From Centipeda artemidis DSM 19719 (GTDB lineage: Bacteria > Bacillota > Negativicutes > Selenomonadales > Selenomonadaceae), in NCBI RefSeq assembly GCF_000426665.1, contig NZ_AUFU01000014.1, positions 1 through 64,000 of the forward strand: a stretch of DNA of 64,000 nucleotides, read 5' to 3'. Position 1 is the first letter of the stretch, and every line of letters begins with the position of its first letter. Both the position numbers and the translations under genes were made by a program. Shown here piece after piece: positions 32,055 to 41,718 of this stretch. The notes beneath the pieces were generated by a model. The model was given only the letters and a program-made list of their open reading frames with translations, did not search any database and was not told the origin of the DNA.

Positions 32055-32459
32055 ATGCGTTTATACAGGATGTTGTTCTTTGCTCTTCTGCTTGTCCTGT
32101 GCACAGGCGGCAGAGGAATGGCGGCAGAGGTCTCCGGCGATCCGATGATGCTCGAATGGACGACGACAAAGGTGTGGCTGTCCGGGGGAGACCTCTGCGT
32201 ATCAGGTACCTTCGAGAATCGCCGCGACGACATCACCGTCACGGCGCTGAACGACTTCACCATGCAGATCACATTCACGCGCGCCGACGGCACAACCTAC
32301 CAATTCATCGGCACACCAAAGCGTCTGCCCATGTGCAAAGTCCCTGCGGGTGAGACAAAGCGTCTGACACTGAACTTCGGTTCGTTCGAGGGTCAGTGGA
32401 AAACATGGGTCACAGAACAAAACTACGAATTCTCTTACATCAACGGAGCGCGGTGGTAA
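32055..32459 (+). CDS. Small exported protein in the B12-regulated operon (unknown function)
   Basis: A 134-residue protein with a signal peptide (RLYRMLFFALLLVLCTGGRG, cleavage probably after GMAA) and a ~110-residue all-beta domain (VWLSGGDLCVSGTFENRRDD, MQITFTRADGTTYQF, GETKRLTLNFGSF). The pattern of short alternating strands resembles an Ig-like fold, similar to BsuPI- or FxLYD-type domains, but I do not recognise a family. Two Cys could form a disulfide. It lies directly behind the cobalamin riboswitch and 38 nt upstream of the receptor, so it is likely B12-repressed and periplasmic. The start follows GGGGGTGAGGAA. Confidence 0.85.
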   Translation: MRLYRMLFFALLLVLCTGGRGMAAEVSGDPMMLEWTTTKVWLSGGDLCVSGTFENRRDDITVTALNDFTMQITFTRADGTTYQFIGTPKRLPMCKVPAGETKRLTLNFGSFEGQWKTWVTEQNYEFSYINGARW

Positions 32460-32497
32460 TCCGCAGACCCTAGAAACATTGAGGAGGAACTATCGGT

Positions 32498-34954
32498 ATG
32501 AAGAAGAAACAGCTGTCCGCGCTCGTCGCTATAGCACTCATATCCATTGGCGGAGGGCACGACACCGTCTACGCGGCGCATGACGAGAATCTCAACGAGT
32601 ATACGCTGGACGATGTCGTTGTCAGCGCTGAGCGTACGAAGGATCAATTCGGCGATACGATCACCGAGCAGTCCTATTATCGTACGGGCGGTGACGTCAA
32701 AGTCATCACACGCGAGGAGATCGAGAAACGTCATTATCTTGATCTGACCGAGGCGATCAAGCGCATCCCGGGCATCACGTTCCAGAATCCCGGCTACCGC
32801 GGCGGCGAGTACGGTTACGAGTTCTACAACAACGGCATTTCGATCAACGGGGATACGCGTGTGATTATTCTCATCGACGGACGGCGTGTGGACAATCTCA
32901 CAAGTACGCGTGTCGGAGATACCAGTACCTCCGGCACCAAGTCGACAGGTGTCAATCTCGATCAGATGCTCGGTATCGAGAGCGTGGATAAGATCGAGGT
33001 CATCAAAGGCCCGGGCGCATCCGTTTATGGTCCTGATGCGACGGGCGGTGTCATCAACATCATCACGCGCAAAGGCGGCGAAAAGCAACGCGGAACGCTT
33101 GACCTTTCCACTGGCGCGTGGCATAAACATAACTATGCGCTCACGCTCTCGGGCAATGCATTCTCTCCGCATGACCTGCGCTACTTCTTTACTGCGAGCC
33201 GTAATATGAGCGGCGATACGAAATTTGTAGACGGCGAATCAGGCATCACGGGCACGCTCGGCGGATCAGAGTTCAAAGAGGACGCACTGAATATCCGTCT
33301 CGACAAAAAGCTCGGTGACAAACAGAACCTCAAACTCTGGTATAACTTCAAGCAGGGCAAGGATGGCTATCCCATCGCAACTCCTGCACAAAAATATTGG
33401 AACGAGTCTGATTGGAACCGAATCATTTTTAACGCTGCCGTTGGTCAACTTGATGCAAACAATGCCATCAAGGGCGCGATCGACCCAAATGATCACATTT
33501 GGAAGCCGGAGCGGACGCTCGCGGGAGCAACGCGGAATCCCGGCTACCGCAATCTCTTTGCGCTCGACGGGCAAGTGTACCGCTCTTTCAGCAGATTTAA
33601 GAACAACGATTGGGAGCTGACATGGACGTTCCATAAGGAGAATGGTATGGAGAGCTTTGTGCGGCTCTACGATCAGAACCATCGTTACGCCAACAGAGAC
33701 TATTATCGGTGGCGTTTGGGAAATAAGAGCGCCACCGATTTGGCAAACGAATATCATGCAGCATTCCCGCACGGCGCAACGAACGAGCAGCTGCAAGAGT
33801 GGATTCGAGAAAACCTCGCCCCCTTCCCGGGCGGGGATCAAAACAGAGTCAAAGAATGGCTTGCAAAAACAGGCGGTACGGCAAAAGAACCGACAAGCTG
33901 GCAGGAGGAACGGAACCGCGGGGTGCAAGTTCAATATGCGAAGGCACTTGGCAAAAATGACGTAATCGCAAGTCTCACCTATGATCGCGCCAAAAACTTC
34001 TCCAAGAGTCTCCGCAACAACGGTACGGTTCGGCAATCGCACACAACGCGCAGCTCGATTCTCGGCTATGTGCAGGATAAGATTCATGTCTCAGATAAGT
34101 TTGACATTACGCCTGCCCTGCGCTACTCCTACTATTCTTCTTATGAATCAACAACGACAGGCGACGCTGTACAAGGCAAAGGAAAGTCGCATCTCATCAC
34201 GCCCGCACTCAATATCCAGTATACATTCAACTACTCCACCAGCCTTTATTTTGGTTGGACAAAGATTTACCGTCCGCTGCGCCAAGGTGATTATACGGAG
34301 GTCAACGGCGTCTTCAACACGCCTCTTGAAGATGAACGCGGGAATGTATGGACAATCGGTGTTCAAAAAGAATTCTCCGAGCGGACATCAGCGGCAGTTC
34401 ATTATGATTGGACGCGCATGAGCAATGCCGTCGCAACACTTCCCATCTGGGACGGAACAGAATTCAGCAGTACGGCGGTCAACGCGCGTGAGGATAAAAA
34501 ATCCTTTAACCTAACCTTTGACCACAAGTTTAATAAACATGTAACGATGAGTGCCTCCTACTCCCATATGTTGGACAAATGGTCAGCAAAATCCGGCTGG
34601 ATACTCGATCCGAACTGGGGATATCAAGGAGGACATGATATCAATACGCAGATCAACCGTCTGCGCCCGGCAAATCACTATGCTTTAAATCTGTCCTATG
34701 AAAAAGGCAGACTTTATACGGGGCTGCTTGCCAACTGGTATACAGGGGCGAGCCGCAATGCCTTTACAAGCAGCCGGTTCCTCATCCTCGACTGGAATCT
34801 CAACTACGAAGTCACAAAGGATTTGACGGCGTATATGGTCATCAACAATCTGACAAACCAAGGCTACGAGACGTCGTTCAATTCATGGACGGGCATCGGC
34901 GGCGCTGCAATGCCGGGACGCAGTTGGATGATCGGCGCGCGGTACAATTTCTAA
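32498..34954 (+). CDS. TonB-dependent outer-membrane receptor, BtuB-like
   Basis: An 818-residue protein with signal peptide (to about AHA at 25-28), a TonB-box-like DDVVVSAER near the mature N-terminus, a plug domain (VITREEIEKRHYLDLTEAI, RVIILIDGRRVDN, IEVIKGPGASVYGPDATGGVINIITRKGG) and a C-terminal barrel ending in ARYNF with the terminal Phe. Control by a cobalamin riboswitch makes corrinoid the likely ligand. It is larger than E. coli BtuB (~600), with long extracellular loops near 290-480. A terminator follows it. Confidence 0.93.
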   Translation: MKKKQLSALVAIALISIGGGHDTVYAAHDENLNEYTLDDVVVSAERTKDQFGDTITEQSYYRTGGDVKVITREEIEKRHYLDLTEAIKRIPGITFQNPGYRGGEYGYEFYNNGISINGDTRVIILIDGRRVDNLTSTRVGDTSTSGTKSTGVNLDQMLGIESVDKIEVIKGPGASVYGPDATGGVINIITRKGGEKQRGTLDLSTGAWHKHNYALTLSGNAFSPHDLRYFFTASRNMSGDTKFVDGESGITGTLGGSEFKEDALNIRLDKKLGDKQNLKLWYNFKQGKDGYPIATPAQKYWNESDWNRIIFNAAVGQLDANNAIKGAIDPNDHIWKPERTLAGATRNPGYRNLFALDGQVYRSFSRFKNNDWELTWTFHKENGMESFVRLYDQNHRYANRDYYRWRLGNKSATDLANEYHAAFPHGATNEQLQEWIRENLAPFPGGDQNRVKEWLAKTGGTAKEPTSWQEERNRGVQVQYAKALGKNDVIASLTYDRAKNFSKSLRNNGTVRQSHTTRSSILGYVQDKIHVSDKFDITPALRYSYYSSYESTTTGDAVQGKGKSHLITPALNIQYTFNYSTSLYFGWTKIYRPLRQGDYTEVNGVFNTPLEDERGNVWTIGVQKEFSERTSAAVHYDWTRMSNAVATLPIWDGTEFSSTAVNAREDKKSFNLTFDHKFNKHVTMSASYSHMLDKWSAKSGWILDPNWGYQGGHDINTQINRLRPANHYALNLSYEKGRLYTGLLANWYTGASRNAFTSSRFLILDWNLNYEVTKDLTAYMVINNLTNQGYETSFNSWTGIGGAAMPGRSWMIGARYNF

Positions 34955-34981
34955 TGCGCCGCGGCATATAGACCGCTCCCT

Positions 34982-35014
34982 AGGGGCTGTTGCATGATGC
35001 AATAGCCCCTTTTT
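34982..35014 (+). terminator. Terminator after the BtuB-like gene
   Basis: AGGGGCTGTTGCAT pairs with ATGCAATAGCCCCT around a very short loop, followed by TTTTT. It lies between the receptor and the ABC transporter genes, which therefore depend on read-through or another promoter. Confidence 0.88.
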
Positions 35015-35070
35015 GAGCAGCGCAAACACATACGCCGCCCCCGTAACGCCGTATTTTTGAGGTATATCTC

Positions 35071-36087
35071 ATGTATAAATTGTTATTGCCGGCGCTGTGC
35101 GCCCTTCTCCTCGCCGCCTGTGCGCCGATCGTCCGCGTCAATGAAAATGCGGCGCAGACACCCGCGCCGGCGGATGTGTCGCCGCGCGCCGGCTATCCCG
35201 TGACGATCGAGAACATCGACGCCAAGGGCAACCCGGCGACGGACACATACGACGCCCCGCCCCGCCGCATCGTCGCCGTGTGGCAGAACTCTATCGAGAC
35301 GCCGCTCGCGCTCGGTGCGGGCGATCGTCTCATCGCGGGCATGGGCGTCCCCGATCGAAAATATCTCAGCCCCGCATATCAAGAGGCCTATGACCGCATT
35401 CCCTATACGAGCCTTGAAAATCTTGACGTCGAAACCGTCCTCATGATGGAACCGGATCTCATCATCGGATGGGCGTCAACCTTCTCCCCGAAGGTGCTGC
35501 GCGGTACGGATTTTTGGCATGCGCGCGGGATTCACACCTACATCGCCCCCTCCTCGTCCGCCGCACGCGCAAGAAAAACCATCGACGACGAGTGCCGGGA
35601 TATTCTGAACCTCGGTAAAATCCTCGGGCATCCGGCGCGCGCAGAGGAACTCGTCCGCGCCATGCGCAGCGAAATCGCTTTCGTCGCGGAGCAGACGCGT
35701 GACGCTGCGCGCCGCCCGCGCGCCCTTGTCATCGAGCCGATGGGCAGAGATATCCGCGCGTACGGGGACAACTCCCTCGCAGGTGATATCCTGCGCGCGC
35801 TGCACGCGGAAAATCTCGGCGCGGACGGGTTGAATCTCAGCCTCGAACAGATCATCGAGATGGATCCGGATGCGATTTTCCTCGTCGTCGTGGAGTCGGA
35901 TTACGACCGCGCGGCGGAAATCAAAGCGCGCTTCTGCGACACTCCCGCGCTGCGCGGCCTCTCCTGTATCCGCGCGGGGCGCGTCGATACGCTCCCCCTC
36001 TACACGGTTTACAGTGCCGGCACGCGCACGTACGACGGCATCCGAATCATCGCCGCAGGGCTTTACCCGTCACTTTATAAGGAGTAA
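35071..36087 (+). CDS. Corrinoid/metallophore ABC substrate-binding lipoprotein, BtuF-like
   Basis: A 338-residue protein with a lipobox (LLLAAC, acylated Cys at 17) and a class III periplasmic-binding fold (RRIVAVWQNSIETPLALGAGDRLIAG, LMMEPDLIIGWASTF, LEQIIEMDPDAIFLVV). It would deliver ligand to the FecCD-type permease encoded 5 nt downstream. The neighbouring B12 riboswitch makes cobalamin the first guess, but the terminator in between leaves this open. The start follows TTGAGGTATATCTC. Confidence 0.88.
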   Translation: MYKLLLPALCALLLAACAPIVRVNENAAQTPAPADVSPRAGYPVTIENIDAKGNPATDTYDAPPRRIVAVWQNSIETPLALGAGDRLIAGMGVPDRKYLSPAYQEAYDRIPYTSLENLDVETVLMMEPDLIIGWASTFSPKVLRGTDFWHARGIHTYIAPSSSAARARKTIDDECRDILNLGKILGHPARAEELVRAMRSEIAFVAEQTRDAARRPRALVIEPMGRDIRAYGDNSLAGDILRALHAENLGADGLNLSLEQIIEMDPDAIFLVVVESDYDRAAEIKARFCDTPALRGLSCIRAGRVDTLPLYTVYSAGTRTYDGIRIIAAGLYPSLYKE

Positions 36088-36092
36088 AATAT

Positions 36093-37148
36093 ATGCGGAA
36101 CTTTTTTCAAAAATGGGGCGTGCTCGGCGTCTGTCTCCTGCTCCTCCTGCTGCTCTGCGCGGCGATCTTCTGGGCGCTCGGCATCGGTACGGTGCATCTG
36201 CCCGCAGAGGCCATTTGGAGCGCGGTCGGCGCACAGTTCGCGAGCGGCACGCCCGTCGACGCGCCGGGTAAAGGTCCGGTACACGACATTGTTTGGCTCC
36301 TGCGCCTGCCGCGCCTTCTCCTCGCCGTCGCCATCGGCGCGGGACTCTCGGTCTGCGGCGTCATCATGCAGGCGATTGTAAAGAACCCGCTCGCCGATCC
36401 CTACATTCTCGGCATCTCTTCGGGCGCTTCGCTTGGAGCGACCGCCGCCGTTCTCCTCGGCGTCGGCGCGGCGTTCGGCGAGAACGCGGTCGGCGTCTCG
36501 GCATTCGTCGGCGCGTTCGCCATATCGCTCGGCGTGCTCTTCATCGCAAACCTCGGCGGCCGTGCCAACGCGGTGAAGCTCCTGCTCGGCGGCATGGCGC
36601 TCAGCGCCGTGTGCAGCGCGTTCTCAAGCTTTATCATCTATTTCGCCAACAACAAGGACGGCATTCAAACCGTCACCTACTGGCTGATGGGCAGTCTCGC
36701 GGGCGCGAACTGGGATACGCTTCCCGTCATCGGCGGTATTGTCGTCCTCGCCGTTCTCTTCTTTTGGACGCAGAGCCGCATCCTCAATCTCATGCTGCTC
36801 GGCGACGAATCCGCCGTCACGCTCGGCAAGGATCTCCACGGCTATCGGCAGGCATACCTGCTCGTGAGCGCGCTCATCGTCGGCTTCGCGGTCTATGCGG
36901 CGGGCATGATCGGTTTCGTCGGTCTCGTCGTTCCCCACGTCGTCCGTATGCTCATCGGCACAGATCATAAGCGGCTCATCCCCGTGGCCGCGCTCTCCGG
37001 CGCCGTCTTTCTCGTCGTCGCCGACGGGCTGTGCCGCGTAATCATCCCGCGCACGGAGCTGCCGATCGGCATCCTCATCTCGATGATCGGCGCCCCCTGC
37101 TTCATCTATCTCATGGTGAAACGCACCTACGGATTTGGAGGAAACTGA
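36093..37148 (+). CDS. FecCD/BtuC-type ABC permease
   Basis: A 351-residue membrane protein with about ten helices. BtuC-family signatures include LRLPRLLLAVAIGAGLSVCGVIMQAIVKNPLADPYILGIS split over residues ~65-105 and, near the C-terminus, GMIGFVGLVVPHVVRM. It forms the inner-membrane channel for a corrinoid, heme or siderophore. The start follows AAGGAGTAAAATAT and the stop is 1 nt from the ATPase start. Confidence 0.93.
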   Translation: MRNFFQKWGVLGVCLLLLLLLCAAIFWALGIGTVHLPAEAIWSAVGAQFASGTPVDAPGKGPVHDIVWLLRLPRLLLAVAIGAGLSVCGVIMQAIVKNPLADPYILGISSGASLGATAAVLLGVGAAFGENAVGVSAFVGAFAISLGVLFIANLGGRANAVKLLLGGMALSAVCSAFSSFIIYFANNKDGIQTVTYWLMGSLAGANWDTLPVIGGIVVLAVLFFWTQSRILNLMLLGDESAVTLGKDLHGYRQAYLLVSALIVGFAVYAAGMIGFVGLVVPHVVRMLIGTDHKRLIPVAALSGAVFLVVADGLCRVIIPRTELPIGILISMIGAPCFIYLMVKRTYGFGGN

Positions 37149-37149
37149 T

Positions 37150-37929
37150 ATGGAAATACTCGCGGAGGCCGTGAAGCTCTTCATCGGTAAGCAGGCGATT
37201 CTCAAAGGGATGGATTTTCATCTGCACGATAAGGAGTTTCTCGGCATCATCGGACCGAACGGCAGCGGCAAGAGCACGTTTCTCAAATGCATTTACCGCG
37301 TGCAGCGTCCGAGCGAGGGAACGATCTCGCTTGACGGGCGTCCGATCGATGATTTTTCCTATCGGGAATCGGCGCAGCGACTCTCGGTGGTCGCACAGCA
37401 CAATTTTTACAGCTTTGACTTCCCCGTGCTCGATGTGGTACTCATGGGGCGCTCTCCGCACAAGAAGCTACTCGAGCGCGACAATCTGCGCGACTATGAG
37501 CTCGCACGCAAGGCGCTGGGGGTGGTCGGCATGGCGGCGTTCGAGGAGCGCAGCTTCTCCAGTCTCTCCGGCGGCGAGCAGCAGCGCGTCATCCTCGCGC
37601 GTGCGCTTGCACAGCAGACGGAGTGCATGATCCTCGACGAGCCGACAAACCACCTGGACATCAAGTATCAACTCCAGATCATGGACATCGTAAAGGGGCT
37701 CGGTCTGACCGTTGCCGCCGCCATCCATGATCTCAACATCGCCGCGCTCTACTGCGACCGCCTCATCGCGATTAAGCAGGGTCAAGTCGTCGGTCTCGGC
37801 ACGCCGCGCGAGCTCCTCACGGAGGAGTTTATCTACGATCTCTACGAGGTGCGCTCCACTGTCAGCATCCACCCCGATACGGGTCGGCTGAACATCGTAT
37901 ATCTGCCGCAGTACGAGGAGCATCCGTAA
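37150..37929 (+). CDS. ABC transporter ATPase, BtuD/FepC-type
   Basis: A 259-residue ATPase with Walker A GPNGSGKST (~40), signature LSGGEQQRV (~138), Walker B ILDEPTNHLD (~160) and H-loop AAIHDLN. It powers the BtuC-like permease. The start at 37150 lies 8 nt after GGAGG; an upstream in-frame codon overlaps the permease. It ends the operon at a bidirectional terminator. Confidence 0.93.
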   Translation: MEILAEAVKLFIGKQAILKGMDFHLHDKEFLGIIGPNGSGKSTFLKCIYRVQRPSEGTISLDGRPIDDFSYRESAQRLSVVAQHNFYSFDFPVLDVVLMGRSPHKKLLERDNLRDYELARKALGVVGMAAFEERSFSSLSGGEQQRVILARALAQQTECMILDEPTNHLDIKYQLQIMDIVKGLGLTVAAAIHDLNIAALYCDRLIAIKQGQVVGLGTPRELLTEEFIYDLYEVRSTVSIHPDTGRLNIVYLPQYEEHP

Positions 37930-37938
37930 CCGGTGCGC

Positions 37939-37987
37939 AAAAAAGACTGCCGCACATTGGTCAACACCTTTGTGCGGCAGTCTTTTA
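37939..37987. terminator. Bidirectional terminator between convergent TonB/ABC loci
   Basis: AAAAGACTGCCGCACA and TGTGCGGCAGTCTTTT form a perfect 16-bp inverted repeat with a 14-nt loop. The arms end in A and T runs, so it works for both the plus-strand ABC operon and the minus-strand receptor operon. Confidence 0.93.
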
Positions 37988-38004
37988 TTGTGCGCGATAT
38001 TTTT

Positions 38005-39924
38005 TTAGAAATTATATGTCGCGCCGAGGACGAAGTGCCGGGCGGGCATAGCGTAGGCGCCGCGCTGCGCGCCAAAGCCGATGCCAATGGATTCATAGGC
38101 TTCGTTTGTGAGGTTATAGCCTTTCAGATAGACCTTGAACGCATCGCTCACCCGATAATTCACACCGAGGTCGAGGGTAAGATAACTTGTATCGGTGAAC
38201 CGCTCGATGCTCCGCCCCGTGACGTAGTTCAGATCCGCATCCGCGCTCCAACGGTTCATCGTGTAGGAGAGCCCAAGGTTATACCCGTTCGGACGTGTAT
38301 TCGTCGAAAGATAGTTTTTGTTCGTATCCGTCGATTCGACATGCGCATAGCTATAGGCGGCGCGCACCGTCCATGCATTGCTTGCGCGGTAGCGCGCGCT
38401 CAGCTCCATACCGCGGCGATCCTCGTTGTCCACATTGTAATAGCGCGTATAAACGTTCCACGACCAGTTGAGTGCATCTTTTACCTTGCTCTTATAGATG
38501 CTCGCCGAGACGTTCCACTTGCGCGAGAGCTGGCTTTCCGCCCCGAGGGTATAGGTCTGTGATTTCTCCTGCTTGAGATTTGGATTGCCCTTCATATACG
38601 GGGTGTCGGCATAGCGCATTTTAAGCGTTGGATTATTGACTGCCTGCCCCCATGAGAAATAGACGTGTGTATTGCGTCCAAATTTTTTATTCAAGCTGAT
38701 ATGAGAGGCGACATCGCCGCCGAAGTCACTGTGATGCTCGTACCGCGTGCCGAGTTTCAGCGCATACCCGCCGCCAAGCTGCCAGTCGTCCTCAGCAAAG
38801 ATCGCCTTCGTTGTCGCGGACGCGTTCATCTCCGATCCGTCGTTGTTCTCATAGATGCTTTCCTTCGCCCACAGGAATCCGCCCACGAGCATATTCTTAT
38901 CGCCCAACATCCAAAGTTTTTGTCCTTCAAAGCTGTTGCGGCGCAGCTTATGATTATACGGCGCGCCAAACGGCGAATCCGCTGTGGATTCATTGCGATA
39001 ATAACGCAGGAACGTCCCCTCGCCGTCCTTCTCCGAGCCGAACATATAGGTGATGCCATAGGCGGTATCCAGCGTTTCCTGACGCCCCGTGTAGGTGGGT
39101 TCGCCGGTCTTTGGGTTCTTTAACAAAACACCGAATCCATCGTCCATTTCGTGCCGTGAAAAGTCAAAGCTCAGTCGGTCATTGCCAATGATGCGGTCAT
39201 AACCGATCGTATAGTCCGTATGCTTGATGTCACTGTTGCCAAAGGTGCGCGTGTCTCCGTCCGCGTTCCGGTAGCGGAAATCATGACTGCGCTCATGCGC
39301 AGCGCTTGCCTTGATGCTGTTTTTCGCATCACCGCCGGTCACATAGACGCCCGCACGCTTTTCCCCCCACGCGCCGAGCTGCATGTTCAGCGATCCGGAC
39401 GGCTTGCCCGTCTTGGCGCGCTTTGTGATGATGTTGATGACGCCCGAGACGGCGCGCTCGCCGTAGAGCGAGGAGTTCGGCCCGCGCACGATCTCAATGC
39501 GCTCGACGTTCTCCATCGGCACTTGATCCACGTTGACCGCATTGTCGTCGCCGCTGACCATGAGATGATCCCAGTTGACCTTCTTACCGTCGACCATGAC
39601 GAGGACGCGCGTATCGCCGTTGATGATCGGATAGGCGGCAAAGCCCTTCTTGACGACGTTGATGTTCGCCCCCGCCAGAGCATCCGAGACGCTCTTATAG
39701 TTGCCGCGCTCGATCTGCGCCTCACTGATGAGCGTGACGTCGGCGGGGACATCGGCGATCTGCGTGTCGCTGCGGCTCGCCGTGACGATAACATCGGCGA
39801 GGCTGTAGGTTTCAAGATCTCCCGATTCCGCCTCAGCGGCATAAACGTACACCGAAGGTGGGCAAACAGATGCTCCTACCGTGAGTGCGCCCGCGATGAG
39901 CCCGCGCAGTACATTCTTCTTCAT
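38005..39924 (-). CDS. TonB-dependent outer-membrane receptor
   Basis: A 639-residue receptor with signal peptide (cleavage near YVYAAEA), TonB-box-like LADVIVTASR, a plug domain (VPADVTLISEAQIERG, DTRVLVMVDGKKVNW, IEIVRGPNSSLYGERAVSGVINIIT) and a barrel ending FVLGATYNF with terminal Phe. It is the last gene of a permease-ATPase-binding protein-receptor operon. No riboswitch lies upstream, so the ligand (corrinoid, heme, siderophore) cannot be assigned; the plug resembles heme/corrinoid receptors only in general. Confidence 0.92.
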   Translation of the reverse strand: MKKNVLRGLIAGALTVGASVCPPSVYVYAAEAESGDLETYSLADVIVTASRSDTQIADVPADVTLISEAQIERGNYKSVSDALAGANINVVKKGFAAYPIINGDTRVLVMVDGKKVNWDHLMVSGDDNAVNVDQVPMENVERIEIVRGPNSSLYGERAVSGVINIITKRAKTGKPSGSLNMQLGAWGEKRAGVYVTGGDAKNSIKASAAHERSHDFRYRNADGDTRTFGNSDIKHTDYTIGYDRIIGNDRLSFDFSRHEMDDGFGVLLKNPKTGEPTYTGRQETLDTAYGITYMFGSEKDGEGTFLRYYRNESTADSPFGAPYNHKLRRNSFEGQKLWMLGDKNMLVGGFLWAKESIYENNDGSEMNASATTKAIFAEDDWQLGGGYALKLGTRYEHHSDFGGDVASHISLNKKFGRNTHVYFSWGQAVNNPTLKMRYADTPYMKGNPNLKQEKSQTYTLGAESQLSRKWNVSASIYKSKVKDALNWSWNVYTRYYNVDNEDRRGMELSARYRASNAWTVRAAYSYAHVESTDTNKNYLSTNTRPNGYNLGLSYTMNRWSADADLNYVTGRSIERFTDTSYLTLDLGVNYRVSDAFKVYLKGYNLTNEAYESIGIGFGAQRGAYAMPARHFVLGATYNF

Positions 39925-39942
39925 GATAATCCTCCCAATTCC

Positions 39943-40944
39943 CTAGTCCGCGAGGGCATCCAGCCCCGCGGCAATATCTTCAAGCGCCGTGATCGTGCGC
40001 CCGTTCCCATTGTTCACATCGGCGTAGGAAACGACGATGATGTGGTTCTCGCGGATCGCCCGCATATTCCTTAGATTCTCATCCGCGCGCAGCTCGGCGC
40101 GCGCCTCCTCCGCGGAGATATTCTTCGGATTCACATAGATAACGACGTCGGGGGCAAAGCCGAGCACACGCTCGGGTCCAACGCCGTTCATCTGCCGCTC
40201 CGTCACATTGTCCGCGCCTGCCCGCCGCGCGATGTCGTCGATGATGTATGTGGCGCCGTAGAGACTATAGAGACTGCTCCCGTGCGCCTGCAGGATCATC
40301 GCCGTATACCTTTTGCCCCGTGCGCGCGTCCGCTCCTCAATCGCTGCGGAACGCGCCCTCAGTCCCGCAGCATAGGCGGCGGCACGTTCCTCCACCGCAA
40401 ACATCCGCCCCATATCCTCAATGAACGGATAGACCGTGCCGTCGAGCGTCGGATGCCCTTTGCGCACGGTGGCGGGGACGACGTAGCATCCGATGCCCTT
40501 GCGGAAATAATTGTGCACGTCGCCGAGCGCGTCGGGCGTGAAGTGATGCGACCAGCCGATGATGAGATCGGGGCGCAGCGCCGTCACCTCCTCGCGGCTC
40601 GGCATATAGGGCGCGCCGAGAATCGGCAGGGCGGCGTAAGCGTCCCTATAGACAGGCGGCTCCTCCCCATACGGCGCGATCGCGCCGACGATTCGATCCG
40701 CGATGCCGAGGTCGATCATCAGCTCCGCCGCCCCGGGATAAGTGACGAGGACACGCTCCGGCACATGCACGAGTGTGAACGTCGTCGGGTGCCCGTCGCT
40801 GTCCGCCGTGACGAACGTCTCGCCGCCCGGCGTGCCCGCCGCCTCCTCAGCCCCGCGCCCCTCCGTATAGGAGAGAAAGAGAACCAGCGCGGTGACGGCG
40901 AGGAGCGGCAGCAGACAGAGCGCTGCGCGCAGCCGCCGCCTCAT
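39943..40944 (-). CDS. ABC substrate-binding protein, FecB/BtuF-type
   Basis: A 333-residue protein with an N-terminal hydrophobic helix (~8-26) after RRRLR, no lipobox Cys, and a class III binding-protein fold (ERVLVTYPGAAELMIDLGIADRIVGA, ALRPDLIIGWSHHF, VLGFAPDVVIYV). The helix may be a membrane anchor or a signal peptide. The start overlaps the ATPase stop (ATGA). It is the partner of the permease and ATPase upstream. Confidence 0.88.
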   Translation of the reverse strand: MRRRLRAALCLLPLLAVTALVLFLSYTEGRGAEEAAGTPGGETFVTADSDGHPTTFTLVHVPERVLVTYPGAAELMIDLGIADRIVGAIAPYGEEPPVYRDAYAALPILGAPYMPSREEVTALRPDLIIGWSHHFTPDALGDVHNYFRKGIGCYVVPATVRKGHPTLDGTVYPFIEDMGRMFAVEERAAAYAAGLRARSAAIEERTRARGKRYTAMILQAHGSSLYSLYGATYIIDDIARRAGADNVTERQMNGVGPERVLGFAPDVVIYVNPKNISAEEARAELRADENLRNMRAIRENHIIVVSYADVNNGNGRTITALEDIAAGLDALAD

Positions 40945-41717
40945 GATGCATACGCTCCCGTGCGATAGTCGACGAGCGGCAAGCCCTCTGCATCGTAGGC
41001 GACATGCGCCGCAACGCCGTAGACACTTTGCAGCAGCTCCTCTGTAATCACCTCGCGCGGCGCGCCGATCTCTACGATTTCCCCCGCCTTCATGACGACA
41101 AGCAGATCGGCGAACATCGCCGCGAGGTTGAGATCGTGGAGCGCCGCGATGACGCCGATGCCGAGCCCTTTGACGAGGCGCAGCAGATGCAGTTGGTACT
41201 TTACATCGAGATGGTTCGTCGGTTCGTCGAGGATGAGCAGGCGCGGCTCCTGCACGAGACAGCGTGCGAGCATGACGCGCTGCTGCTCGCCGCCCGAGAG
41301 CTCGTTGAAACTGCGCGCCGCCGCGTCCGCCATGCCGACCTTATCGAGCGCGGCGCGGACGAGTGCAAAGTCCTCCGCCGTGTCCTCCTCAAAGCTCTCC
41401 TTGTACGGGGCGCGCCCCATGAGCGCGATCTCCTCCACGGAGAAATCAAAGTCCACCGCGTGGAACTGCCCCATCACGCCAATCTCCTGCGCCGCCGCGC
41501 GCAGCGGGATGTCGGCGATGGGCATGCCGTCGAAGTAGACCGTGCCTTCTTGAATCTGATGTACGCGGTAGAGGTGTTTGAGCAGCGTGGACTTGCCGCA
41601 GCCGTTGGGGCCGAGAAGCGCAACAAAACGGTCGGCGGGCAGCACGGCGGAGATGCCGTGGAGAATCTCTTTTGTTCCGATGCAGAATTTCAGCCCCTCA
41701 ATGCGAATCTCCTTCAT
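40941..41717 (-). CDS. ABC transporter ATPase, FepC/BtuD-type
   Basis: A 258-residue ATPase with Walker A GPNGCGKST, signature LSGGEQQRV, Walker B ILDEPTNHLD and H-loop ALHDLN. The start at 41717 follows GGAGG by 5 nt and overlaps the permease end region. It is closely similar in layout to the ATPase at 37.1 kb. Confidence 0.93.
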   Translation of the reverse strand: MKEIRIEGLKFCIGTKEILHGISAVLPADRFVALLGPNGCGKSTLLKHLYRVHQIQEGTVYFDGMPIADIPLRAAAQEIGVMGQFHAVDFDFSVEEIALMGRAPYKESFEEDTAEDFALVRAALDKVGMADAAARSFNELSGGEQQRVMLARCLVQEPRLLILDEPTNHLDVKYQLHLLRLVKGLGIGVIAALHDLNLAAMFADLLVVMKAGEIVEIGAPREVITEELLQSVYGVAAHVAYDAEGLPLVDYRTGAYAS

Positions 41718-41718
41718 A

